From: CAZMCT01 sp964564785
GTDB taxonomy: Bacteria; Planctomycetota; Phycisphaerae; UBA1845; Fen-1342
Direction: 5' to 3'
NCBI GenBank assembly: GCA_964564785.1
Contig: CAZMCT010000045.1
Location: forward strand, 1-26,184
DNA: 26,184 nucleotides
How positions within the stretch are numbered: the first letter of the stretch is position 1; every line of letters starts with the position of its first letter. This document shows positions 15,327 through 23,600 of this stretch, in pieces. The position numbers and the translations under genes were made by a program. The notes under the pieces are model-generated. The model had not been told where the DNA came from. It saw only the letters and a program-made list of their open reading frames with translations, and ran no database searches.

Positions 15327-17456
15327 ATGAACCGCAGGAAGATTCCCGCACTCGTGCTCGCGCTGCTGGCGGTCGGGGCGCCGTTGCGCGCCGACCCGCT
15401 CGTGCCGCATCGCGGCGGTGCACAGCCGTCGGACTACGGCTTGCCGCCGCCGGCGCCGCCGGACGAGGTGAAAGCGAAAATCGCCGCCGCGGGCGACGCC
15501 GCCAAGCACAACAGCGACGTGGTGGTCGTGCTGGAGGCCACCGACGTCCGCGTCCGGCCCAGCGGGATCGGCACGGCCCGGACGCAGCGGGTCACGAAAG
15601 TGCTGCGCGAGGCGGGCATCCGCGAGCAGGCCGTGCAGGTGTTCACGTTCGACCCGAACACGAACCGGCTCGAGGTCTTTGCGGTGCGGATCTACCGCGC
15701 CGACGGGACGATCGAGGAGGTGCCGCTGGACGGCCTGGTCGAGCAGTGGCAGCCGGCCGCGGGTATCTTCTGGGGGACGAAACAGTACCTGCTGAGCGTG
15801 CCGCGCCTGGCGGTCGGCGACGCGATCGAGACCGTCACGGCCATGACCGGGTTCAACGTGGCGTACCTCAGCGACGGGGCGGGACAGCCGCCGCCGCCGG
15901 CCCGACCCGCGGCTCCGCAGGTGAAGCCGGCGACACCGCCCGTGCCGCCGGGCGAGGGGGCCGAACTCAACGCCTACGGTCAGCCGCTGCGGCCGCCGGT
16001 CGCGGGGCACTGGCACGACGAGGTTCATTTCTTCAGCGGCACGCCGATCGTGGAAAAGCGCTACACGGTGCGGGTGCCGAAAGACAAGCCGCTGCAATTC
16101 TCGGTATACAACGGCGAGCTGCGGAGCGGGCTGCGATTCGAGGGCGACGAGCTGGTCTACAGCTTCGAAAAAGAGGGCCTGACCCCGGCCGCGGGTGAGC
16201 CCAACATGGAGCCGTGGCCGAACGTCGGCACGAAGCTGCTGCTGGCCACGCTACCGACCTGGGAGGACAAGTCGCGCTGGCTGTACGAGGTCAGCGAGCC
16301 GATGCTCGAACCGGACGACGCAATCCGGGCGGCGGTGGCCGAGATCATCAGGGACTGCAAGACGGACGAGGAGAAGTACACGGCGTTGAATCACTGGGTG
16401 GCCGAGAACATCCGCTACGCGGGGACGAGCCGCGGGATGTGCGAGGGCTACACGATCCACGATATCAAGGAGACGTTCCGCGACCGGGCCGGGGTGTGCA
16501 AGGACAAGGCCGGCATGTTGTGCGGGATGCTGCGGGCGGCCGGTTACGAGTCGTACATCACGATGACCATGGCCCGGCAGCGGGTCGACGACATTCCGGC
16601 CGACCAGTTCAATCACGCGGTGACGGTGGTGCGAGAGCGCGACGGCGGCCTGCGGCTGCTGGACCCGACGTGGATGCCGAAGAGCCGCGACAACTGGTCG
16701 ACGCTCGAGCCGTTGCAGCACGTGGTGTACGGCATTCCCGAGGGGCACGGGCTGGCCCAGTCGCCGTATTTCCCGCCGGAGGATTGCGCCGCCCGCTGGA
16801 CGGCGAGCACCCGGCTGGACGAAGCGGGCGGGCTGACGGGCCAGTTCGAGTTCACGGCCTGCGGGGCGCCCGAGGGGCGACTGCGGCGGGCGCTGGCGGC
16901 CTACGCCCCGGCGGATCGGCAGCGGATCTTCGATGAGAGCGTGCAGCGGCTCTCGCCCACAGCGCGGATCACGCGCGTGGACAGCATGGACCCGGTGGAC
17001 TTCTCCGGGCCGATTCGCGTGCAGGCCGAATTCGCGGCGGATGGGTTCGCGCTCGGCGGGGCGCGCCGGTACCTGGCCCTGCCGATGCTCCAGACGGTGC
17101 TGGGCGACCGGACTTTGTCGGACCTGTTCGGAAACACCGGGCCGAAGGAGCGGAAGTACGGCCTGCGGCTGTGGGCCACGCGCCTGGCGCGGTTCGAGGA
17201 GACGATCCAGTTGCCGCCGGGGTGGAAGGTGGCCCGGACGCCCGATCCGGTGAAGCTCGACGGCCCGGCCGCCGGGCTGACGTTCGAGTGCACGACCGAG
17301 GCCGGTCAGATCCGCTACACGTGCGAGCTGCGGGTCAAGAAGTGGCTCGTGCCGGGCGGTGAGTACGCGAATTTCAAGGAAGTCATGGACAAGTTTGACG
17401 AGCTGACGGGCCGCGTCGTCACGCTCGAGCAGGAGGGCGGCCATGCGCAGCGCTGA
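15327..17456 (+). CDS. Exported DUF3857/transglutaminase-like protein
   Basis: A 709-residue protein with a signal peptide (1-22). The start is the ATG at 15327 with GGAGG six bases upstream. Residues about 60-300 are the DUF3857 beta domain, interrupted by a Pro-rich insert at about 190-220. The transglutaminase-like core at about 340-470 holds the full papain-type triad: Cys391 in 'AGVCKDKAGML', His430 in 'FNHAV' and Asp446 in 'LLDPTWM'. A further beta-rich domain fills the C-terminus. Proteins of this family are usually periplasmic or outer-membrane associated. Whether this one acts as a protease, amidase or cross-linking enzyme is not known. It overlaps the next gene by 14 bases, so the two are made together. 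Confidence 0.87.
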   Translation: MNRRKIPALVLALLAVGAPLRADPLVPHRGGAQPSDYGLPPPAPPDEVKAKIAAAGDAAKHNSDVVVVLEATDVRVRPSGIGTARTQRVTKVLREAGIREQAVQVFTFDPNTNRLEVFAVRIYRADGTIEEVPLDGLVEQWQPAAGIFWGTKQYLLSVPRLAVGDAIETVTAMTGFNVAYLSDGAGQPPPPARPAAPQVKPATPPVPPGEGAELNAYGQPLRPPVAGHWHDEVHFFSGTPIVEKRYTVRVPKDKPLQFSVYNGELRSGLRFEGDELVYSFEKEGLTPAAGEPNMEPWPNVGTKLLLATLPTWEDKSRWLYEVSEPMLEPDDAIRAAVAEIIRDCKTDEEKYTALNHWVAENIRYAGTSRGMCEGYTIHDIKETFRDRAGVCKDKAGMLCGMLRAAGYESYITMTMARQRVDDIPADQFNHAVTVVRERDGGLRLLDPTWMPKSRDNWSTLEPLQHVVYGIPEGHGLAQSPYFPPEDCAARWTASTRLDEAGGLTGQFEFTACGAPEGRLRRALAAYAPADRQRIFDESVQRLSPTARITRVDSMDPVDFSGPIRVQAEFAADGFALGGARRYLALPMLQTVLGDRTLSDLFGNTGPKERKYGLRLWATRLARFEETIQLPPGWKVARTPDPVKLDGPAAGLTFECTTEAGQIRYTCELRVKKWLVPGGEYANFKEVMDKFDELTGRVVTLEQEGGHAQR

Positions 17457-19368
17457 GGGTCGGCCGCACGGCCATGAGACGATTGAGCGATCGAGTCACT
17501 GGCGAGCGGCGCTGGCCGTGCTGCTCGTCCTGCCCCTGTCGCCGGCGGTGGCCGCGGACGCCACGCCCGACGCCGTCATCGAGTTGTGGGAGCAGCAGTG
17601 GACGCTGAAGCCCGACGGCGCGACGGTCTACCGCGAGAAGCAGCACGTGCGGCTCAACAGCGACCGCGCCTACGGCGAGTTCGGCGACCCGCGGATCACG
17701 TTCAACAGCGAGACGGACCAGTTGGAAATCCTGGCCGCCCGGACGCGGCTGCCCAGCGGCCGGTACGTGGAGCCAGCCCCGTACTCGCACATCATCGTCG
17801 CGCCGGACGCGTCGGCGGGCTGGCCGGCGTTCGCGGGCATCCGTCAGCACCTGGTGGTGCTGCCGGGTATCGAGCCCGGGTGTGTGGTCGAGCTCGAATA
17901 CAAGATCACGACGAAGCCGGGGGCCCGCCCGTTCCTGTGGGGCGACGTGCGCCTGGACCACCGCTACCCCGTGCGGCAGCGGAGCGTGCAGATCGACACG
18001 CCGGCCGATGTGCCGCTGCGCGGGGCGGTCAGCGGCCTGCCAGAAGGTCAGGTGACCGACTTCCGCAAGTTCGAGCTGCGCGACCTGCCGGCGGCGCCGG
18101 AAGAGCCGGCAGCTGGCGCGTGGCAGCTCCGCTGTCCGCGTTTGGTCTTCACGACCGCAGCCAAGGCCAGCGACTGGCTCAAGCTCCGCACGGCCCAGAT
18201 AGACGAAGCGGCCGGGACCTCGGAGTTGATCACCAAGCTGGCTACGGAATGGACCCGCGACCAGGCGGGTCCCGAGGCCACGCTGCGGGCGCTGCAAGAG
18301 AAGCTGGCGGCCAGCTTCAACTTCGTCGACTTCCCGGTCGCCTGGCGCCCCGGCGGCGTACGTCCCGCCGGGACGGTGCTGCGCGACAACTACGGCCTGC
18401 CGGACGAGGCGGCGGCCGTGCTCCTGGCGCTGGCCCGCGCGGCCGGGCTGCCGGTGCACGCGGGGATCCTGGTCAGCGACGAGTTGTGGAACGCGCAGGT
18501 GCCGGCCGAGAGCATGGTGGCGGGGTACGTGGTGCTGCTGAGCAGCGGAGCGCCGGGCGCGGCGCGGATGGCCGAGGCGGGCGGCGCGGCGCAGCCGGTC
18601 GTCGACCTGGGCGAGCCGCCGCAAATCTGGCATCCGCGGTACGGCCGGGTCGTGCGCGACGGGCGCTGGGCGGGGCACACGCTGCTGCCCGTTCCGGGCG
18701 AGTTGATGCCGCGGATGCTGCTGCCGGCGTGGTCGGCGGCGAACGAGAGCCGGTGCGCGGTGAGCGGGAAGGTGACGATCGGCGACGACGGGCACTGGAC
18801 CGGCGAGTTGACGCTACGGACGACGGGGCTGTTCGTTTCGTCGGAAGGGCTGCGCGGCGGCGACGCCCAGAAGTCGCGGCTGTCCGCGCTGCTCGGTCGC
18901 GTGCTGCCCGACCTGAGCGTCGAGAGCTTCACGGTCCGCACGCTGGGCGAGGGCGAGTTCGAGGCCGCAGCCAAGGTGAAGTCGTCAAAAGCGCTCAAGA
19001 AGCTCGACGGGCGGCACCGGGTGCAGCTTGCGGTCGACGGCCCGGCGCTGGCCGAGGTGCAACTGCCGCTCGCGCACACGCGGCGGGAGTTGCCGGTGCG
19101 GCTGGCGGGGCCGTTCGAAGAGCAGATCGAGCTGACGATCGCCTGGCCGGAGAAATGGCAGCCGGAGGTGCTGCCGACCGCGACCGAGGAAGGCGGCCCG
19201 TTTGGGGAGGTGACGCAGTCCGTGGCGGTCGAGAAGAACGCGCTGCGGCTGAAGCGGCGGATCGTGCTCGCACAGAGCGTCCTGCCTGCGGCAGCGCTGC
19301 TCGAGCTGCGGCCGCTGCTCAACGAACTGCGCGGCGAGCCGGCCCGCACCCTGCTGCTGAAGCCGTAG
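17443..19368 (+). CDS. Exported DUF3857 protein with a degenerate transglutaminase domain
   Basis: A 641-residue partner of the preceding gene, starting with the ATG at 17443, seven bases after GGAGG and inside the upstream gene's 3' end. A signal peptide ends near 38 (AVAA). Residues about 45-220 are the DUF3857 domain. The transglutaminase-like core follows at about 260-430, but the nucleophile is gone: the usual 'YGDCKDKA' is 'YGLPDEAA' here, with Pro320 in the Cys position. I find no equivalent of the 'NHA' His or the 'LDPT' Asp. The fold is kept ('AVLLALARAAGLPVHAGIL'), so it is probably a non-catalytic partner. The rest is beta-rich with a Lys-rich segment near 515. It may bind the product or regulate the active protein; that is inference. 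Confidence 0.83.
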   Translation: MRSAEGRPHGHETIERSSHWRAALAVLLVLPLSPAVAADATPDAVIELWEQQWTLKPDGATVYREKQHVRLNSDRAYGEFGDPRITFNSETDQLEILAARTRLPSGRYVEPAPYSHIIVAPDASAGWPAFAGIRQHLVVLPGIEPGCVVELEYKITTKPGARPFLWGDVRLDHRYPVRQRSVQIDTPADVPLRGAVSGLPEGQVTDFRKFELRDLPAAPEEPAAGAWQLRCPRLVFTTAAKASDWLKLRTAQIDEAAGTSELITKLATEWTRDQAGPEATLRALQEKLAASFNFVDFPVAWRPGGVRPAGTVLRDNYGLPDEAAAVLLALARAAGLPVHAGILVSDELWNAQVPAESMVAGYVVLLSSGAPGAARMAEAGGAAQPVVDLGEPPQIWHPRYGRVVRDGRWAGHTLLPVPGELMPRMLLPAWSAANESRCAVSGKVTIGDDGHWTGELTLRTTGLFVSSEGLRGGDAQKSRLSALLGRVLPDLSVESFTVRTLGEGEFEAAAKVKSSKALKKLDGRHRVQLAVDGPALAEVQLPLAHTRRELPVRLAGPFEEQIELTIAWPEKWQPEVLPTATEEGGPFGEVTQSVAVEKNALRLKRRIVLAQSVLPAAALLELRPLLNELRGEPARTLLLKP

Positions 19369-19419
19369 GCCGGTTCCGGACGGGGCCGAACGCCGCGGGA
19401 CCGTGGGCAAACAAGAAGC

Positions 19420-19455
19420 GGGGGGGGGGGGGGGGGGGNNNNNNNNNNCCCCCCC
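19420..19455. other. Assembly gap: poly-G, 10 Ns, poly-C
   Basis: Nineteen Gs (19420-19438), ten Ns (19439-19448) and seven Cs (19449-19455). This is a scaffold join of unknown true length. The pattern fits sequencing-artefact poly-G at the ends of two contigs. Gene order across it should not be trusted. Confidence 0.95.
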
Positions 19456-19508
19456 GCTGTCGCATTTCACGCCGGAGCCGGCCGAAGGCCGGGTGCCGCG
19501 CCGTGCTG

Positions 19509-19997
19509 TTACGGGACGATCCAGATCGGGTTGGAGAACGCGTACTTGCCGTCGCTGGTCTGGACGACCAGCCGGTAGAAGTCGCCGGGCTGGGCGGCGT
19601 CCTGGAGCTCGGCGCTCATGCTCAGCACGCCGGGGCTCCAGGTCTGGTAGGTCTGGCCGTTCTTGATCAGCGTCACGGTGGCGATGGGGTTCGCGTGCGC
19701 CGCCATGAGTGGGAGGTTGACGATCTCACCGGGCGCGGCGATCTGCACGTCGCCGCCCATCATCACGCCGTTGACGTGGAGATCGAGCTCGGGGCCGTCT
19801 GTGCCGTAGAACGCGCCGGTGGCCAGAGCGAGGATGATGTCGTCACGGGTGAAGGCGTTCAGCCAGGCCCGGATGTGCGGGTCGCCGACCTTGCTGGTGT
19901 TGTGGGCATCGGAATTGGCGATGCCGTAGATGTGCCGGCCGGCGAGGTTGAGCTGGTCCCACCAGGCGAACGCCTGGGCGTTGACCGGGTGAATGAT
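19509..19997 (-). pseudogene. 3' fragment of a PHP-family (CehA/McbA-like) metallophosphoesterase
   Basis: The last 162 codons of a larger gene, ending in TAA at 19509. The fragment starts 'IIHPVNAQAFAWWDQLN' and contains 'GIANSDAHNTSKVGDP', the C-terminal metal-binding His and Asp-Ala-His of PHP-domain hydrolases. It ends with a beta-rich tail in which 'ATGAFYGTDGPE' is typical of the CehA/McbA group. Upstream of 19998 the frame stays open but becomes an Arg run and a Cys/Pro-rich stretch that does not resemble the family. The N-terminal half with the first HxH metal site is therefore missing. The break coincides with a hairpin at 20002-20021. It may be a real truncation by a repeat, or an assembly chimera. 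Either way the protein cannot be active as seen. Confidence 0.65.
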
Positions 19998-20001
19998 TGG
20001 C

Positions 20002-20021
20002 GCCCGGCGCCGCCGCCGGGC
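20002..20021. repeat. Perfect 8-bp hairpin at the PHP gene breakpoint
   Basis: GCCCGGCG (20002-20009) and CGCCGGGC (20014-20021) form a stem with a 4-base loop. PHP-family similarity ends four bases before it. Confidence 0.7.
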
Positions 20022-20290
20022 ACAGCCACAACACCCACATTGCGGGGTCGCAAAGGCCGGGGTGGGCGCGCACCACAGAACTCCCCACCCACGGCGGGCA
20101 ACGCAGCGGGCATGACCGCCACATCTCCAGCGGGTTCATTCGGGACGCGGCGTGCGTTCCCGTCGCGCCGCCGGGCCCATAGGCTACGAAGTCAAGAAGA
20201 GTGTAAGGTTTTGTTACAAATTGGGCGTGTTATTCGTGACGCGGCCTCGTGCGTGCCGGCCGCCCCGCCGGGCTGCGGCTGCCGCCGCGG
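20022..20290. other. Repeat-rich region without genes, upstream of tRNA-Sec
   Basis: No credible coding sequence is visible. Two imperfect direct repeats occur at 20135-20176 and 20229-20273; both contain ATTCG(G/T)GACGCGGC and end CGCCGGGC. Between them is an AT-richer patch (about 20183-20230) with the small dyad TGTAA-GGTTTTG-TTACA. Their function is unknown. Confidence 0.5.
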
Positions 20291-20293
20291 TTT

Positions 20294-20322
20294 TTGACGC
20301 CCACCGGCGCCGCGGATAGCAT
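20294..20322 (+). promoter_or_regulatory. Promoter of the tRNA-Sec gene
   Basis: TTGACG (20294-20299) and TAGCAT (20317-20322) with an ideal 17-base spacer predict a transcript start near 20329, six bases before the mature tRNA 5' end. Confidence 0.6.
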
Positions 20323-20334
20323 CGCCGCCAACCC

Positions 20335-20430
20335 GGGAGTGTCCGGACGCCTGGTGGGTCCCGCGGCCTTCAAAGCCGTTGAAGCGCTGCACCAACAGCG
20401 CTTGGCGGGTTCGATTCCCGTCCACTCCCG
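20335..20430 (+). tRNA. selC: tRNA-Sec (anticodon TCA)
   Basis: A 96-base tRNA that delivers selenocysteine at UGA codons. The acceptor arms are GGGAGTGT (20335-20342) and CCACTCCC (20422-20429), with discriminator G20430. The eighth pair is a T-C mismatch. The anticodon loop CTTCAAA with TCA in the centre is the same as in E. coli SelC. The variable arm is long, with a perfect 8-bp stem AAGCGCTG / CAGCGCTT, and the T arm is GCGGG-TTCGATT-CCCGT. The 96-base length, 8+5 acceptor/T-arm layout and long variable arm separate it from tRNA-Ser and tRNA-Trp. CCA is not encoded. No selA, selB, selD or SECIS-like gene is in the window. Confidence 0.92.
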
Positions 20431-20631
20431 TCCGATCCCCCCGCTCCAGCCCTTTCTTGTGGTTCGTCCGCAGGATGCGTAGGCCGAAACCCTGGTGAAA
20501 CCGGGTCTACAGGTTTCCCCAGCCCCTTTCGTGAGGTTTCTTTTTCCTCTCTTGGGAGCGGAACGACGCCTCCGCCAAACCGGCACTCAGACTCGACGGC
20601 GAATCCGCGGCAACCCACCATCGAGGCAGCG

Positions 20632-20680
20632 CCCACAGCCACTCCCGCGGTGCCTGTCCCCTTTCTGAACGGGCTGCTAG
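20632..20680. repeat. CTAG-ended interspersed repeat, copy 3 (partial)
   Basis: This copy contains ACAGCCACTCCCGCGGTGC, matching the core of copy 2 at 14290-14308 with one change. It then has CCCCTTTCTGAACGGGCTG followed by CTAG (20677-20680). The CTA at 20677-20679 is the TAG stop codon of the kinase gene on the minus strand. Confidence 0.78.
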
Positions 20681-23600
20681 CGTCCAGGGGCCGCGGCGCC
20701 GCGCGCAGGGTGGGTCGCAAGCAGCGCGTCGATTTCGTCCCGCGCCAGCGCGGTGAGCCGGTTCTCGTCCAGCACCACCAGCCGTCCCGCCGCAACACAG
20801 ACCTCCGGCTCCACGCCCTGATGCAACAGGCAAACCTCTTCCTGCCGCAGAACATCCCAGACGCGCACCGTTCCGTCACGCGCCGCCGTCACGAGCAACC
20901 GCTCGTCCAGATCGACCGCCTCGAACAGCAGATCATCGTGCCCGTGCAGTTCGCCCAGCCGCTGACGCGTGGCTGCGTCCCACAGCGTGACAAACCGCCG
21001 CGCCCCCGTCGCGGCCACGGTCAACCCGCCGTCGGGGCGCACGAATACCCCCGTGAACCAGTGCGGCGGATCCACCGCCAGCACATGCCGCGCGCTGGCA
21101 AGGTCGAACTCCCCCACGCCCCGCAGAAACTGAGCCGCCGGCCACAGGCGGACTTCGGCCGGAACTCGGTCGGGGCCCGCCTCGGTCCCGTGCAACCCGA
21201 TCGACACCCATCGGCCGCCGGCGTGCACGCGGATCCGGCTCACCTCCGTGCGCGTCTCGAGAATGCGGCGGAAGCTCGGCTCGCCGCGGTTTGGCCACCA
21301 GACCCAGACCCGGCCGTGGACGTCCGCCGCGTCCCCCTCGTGGTGACAGACCAGCAGCGGCCGCCCGGGCAGGTCGAGCCACTGAAGCCGGGGGTGGGTG
21401 ACGGGGCAAAGCGTGGGCCCGGCCGGGCACCCCGTCGTATCGAGCACCACGACGGCGAGGCCGTCGTCGCCGCGCGTGCAGACTGCCAGCAGCGCCCCGG
21501 AGGGGTCGAGCGCCGGGCGCTCGCATGCGCCCGAGAAGGGAATGGATCGTAGGTGGCGGCCGGGCTGCCAAAGGTGCAGGCAGTCGGGCCCAAGCGTCAG
21601 AGCCGTGCCACCCGGCGCGAGGGCGGCGGCGCCGCGCGGTTCAACGATCAGCTCGTGCGGCAATTGCCAGAGGCGAATGCCGTCCGCGGCACACGAGGCC
21701 AGTCGCCGACCCGTCGGGGCCGGGGCGAGCCCGACATGGCTGGCGCTGCTGGCATGAAACGCACCATAGCGGCGGGCCTGGAGGTTGGCCGGGTCCAGGA
21801 ACTGCACGCGCCCGTCGCCCCCCGCGACGGCCAGGAGCGCGCCGACGCGGTCTTCGGGCCCCCGCGCACCCGCGACCCACGACATGGCCCGGACGCCCCA
21901 GCCCGTCTGTTCCGTGAGTTCCAGCAGGCGGCCCTCGTCCACGCGCCACACACTCGGACGCACCGCACCCCAGGCCAAGGCCCCCCCGTCCGGGCTGAAG
22001 CAGACGCAGCGCACGTGGTTTTTCTCCAGCCGGGCTTCCGCCAGCTCAGTGCGCTCCAGGTCCCACACCAGCAGCAGCGCGTGAGACTGGTGAGGCGGGG
22101 TGCGCGTACCGACCGCCAGCCGCCGGCCGTCAGGAGAGAACGCGATCGCCCGCGCCGCCATGCCGAAGGTGTCGAGCTCGTGGACGATGCGGCCGCCGAC
22201 GATATCCACCACCAGCGCCTGTGTGCCCACCGCGGCGGCCACCTGGCAGCCGTTCGGGCTGACAGCGACGTCCTGAACGCACGCGCCGGGTCGCGCTACC
22301 AGAACGCGGGGCGGCCCCACAAACCCGTCGGCTGCGGAGAATGGCCGGGCACAGATTTGCCCGTCACCCTCGCCGGTGTACAGGTCGGCGCCGCTAGGGT
22401 CGAACGCGACGGCGGTGAACCGCGCGGCATCGGGCAACGTGTGTGCAAGCCGCATCGGTGCCGCCGCGTACACGGCCAGTTGCCCGCCGCGTTCGCCCTC
22501 CGGCCCGGAGTGCAGCCAACTCGCGGCCAGCCAGCGGCCGTCGGGCGACCACGCCAGGTCGGTCGGCTGCGCGTCGGGGTCGCCGTCGGAGTCGGGGATG
22601 AACGCGACGAGCGGCCAGCGGCGATAGAACTCCCACAGGGCCGGGCGGCAGAGGCGATCCGCGCTTCCGGCATACCGCGCGTACTCCTTGAACAGCACGG
22701 TCTCCGCCGCGACCGGTTCGTTCCGCAGCGTGTGCCAGCGCCCCCGGAGCACGCTCAGGCGATGGCGCTCGCGCTCCATGCTCGTGTACCAGAGCAGTCC
22801 GGTGATGGTGCCGAGCGCGGCCAGAGTGGCGACCGCGGCCGACGCCAGGCCGACCCCCAGGCGGTGGCGGCGCAGCCATTTCCGCAGCGCGTAGCCGGGG
22901 CGGCGGATCGGCGAGACCGGGCGATGCGCGAGCACGTTCTCGATGTCGCGCGCCAGGTCGCTCACCGAGGCATAGCGCTGGGCCGGCTCCTTGGCGAGCG
23001 CCGTGAGCAGCACGGCCTCGAGCTCGCGACCGACGCCGCGCGGCGGTGCCGGGGGCTCCGCGCGGATGCGGCGGACGAACTCGGCGAAGCGCCCGACGGG
23101 CTCGATCGGCAACCGGCCGGTCAGCAGTTCGTAGAGCACGGCGCCCAGCGAATAAACGTCGGAGCGGGTGTCGCCGATCTGGCCCGCGGCCTGCTCGGGC
23201 GACATGTAGCCGGGCGAGCCGGCGACGCCCGCGGGTTCGGCGTTCAGCTCGGCCACATCGAGTTCGCGGCCGAGCCCGAAGTCGATGAGCTGCGGTTCGC
23301 CGTCGCCGTCGACGAGGATGTTGCTCGGTTTGAGGTCGCGGTGAATGACGCCGCGCTCATGGGCGTGCGCGACGGCCGAGCAGACCTTGAGGAACAGCCG
23401 CAGGCGGTCCGCGCGCGGCAACCCGCGACCGTACTCGTCCAGGTGTTTGCCCTCGACGAACGGCATGCTGTAGAAGTAAGGCGGCTCGTGGATGTGCGGC
23501 GTGAGGATGGGCACGATGTTGCGGTGCGTGCACTGGGCCGCCACGTAGACTTCCCGGCGGAAGCGGTCGACGGCTTCGCGGCTGAGCAGCAGTCTGGCCT

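Noticed and set aside
17586..20297. Very long plus-strand open frame (about 900 codons)
   Set aside because: It is a shadow frame of the DUF3857 gene and runs straight through the N gap, so it cannot be one real gene.
20335..20430. tRNA-Ser or tRNA-Trp in place of tRNA-Sec
   Set aside because: TCA is not a Ser anticodon, and tRNA-Trp has a short variable arm. The 96-base length and 8-bp variable stem fit Sec.
20249..20586. Small open frames on both strands over the tRNA
   Set aside because: They overlap the structured tRNA gene and have no ribosome site or family.
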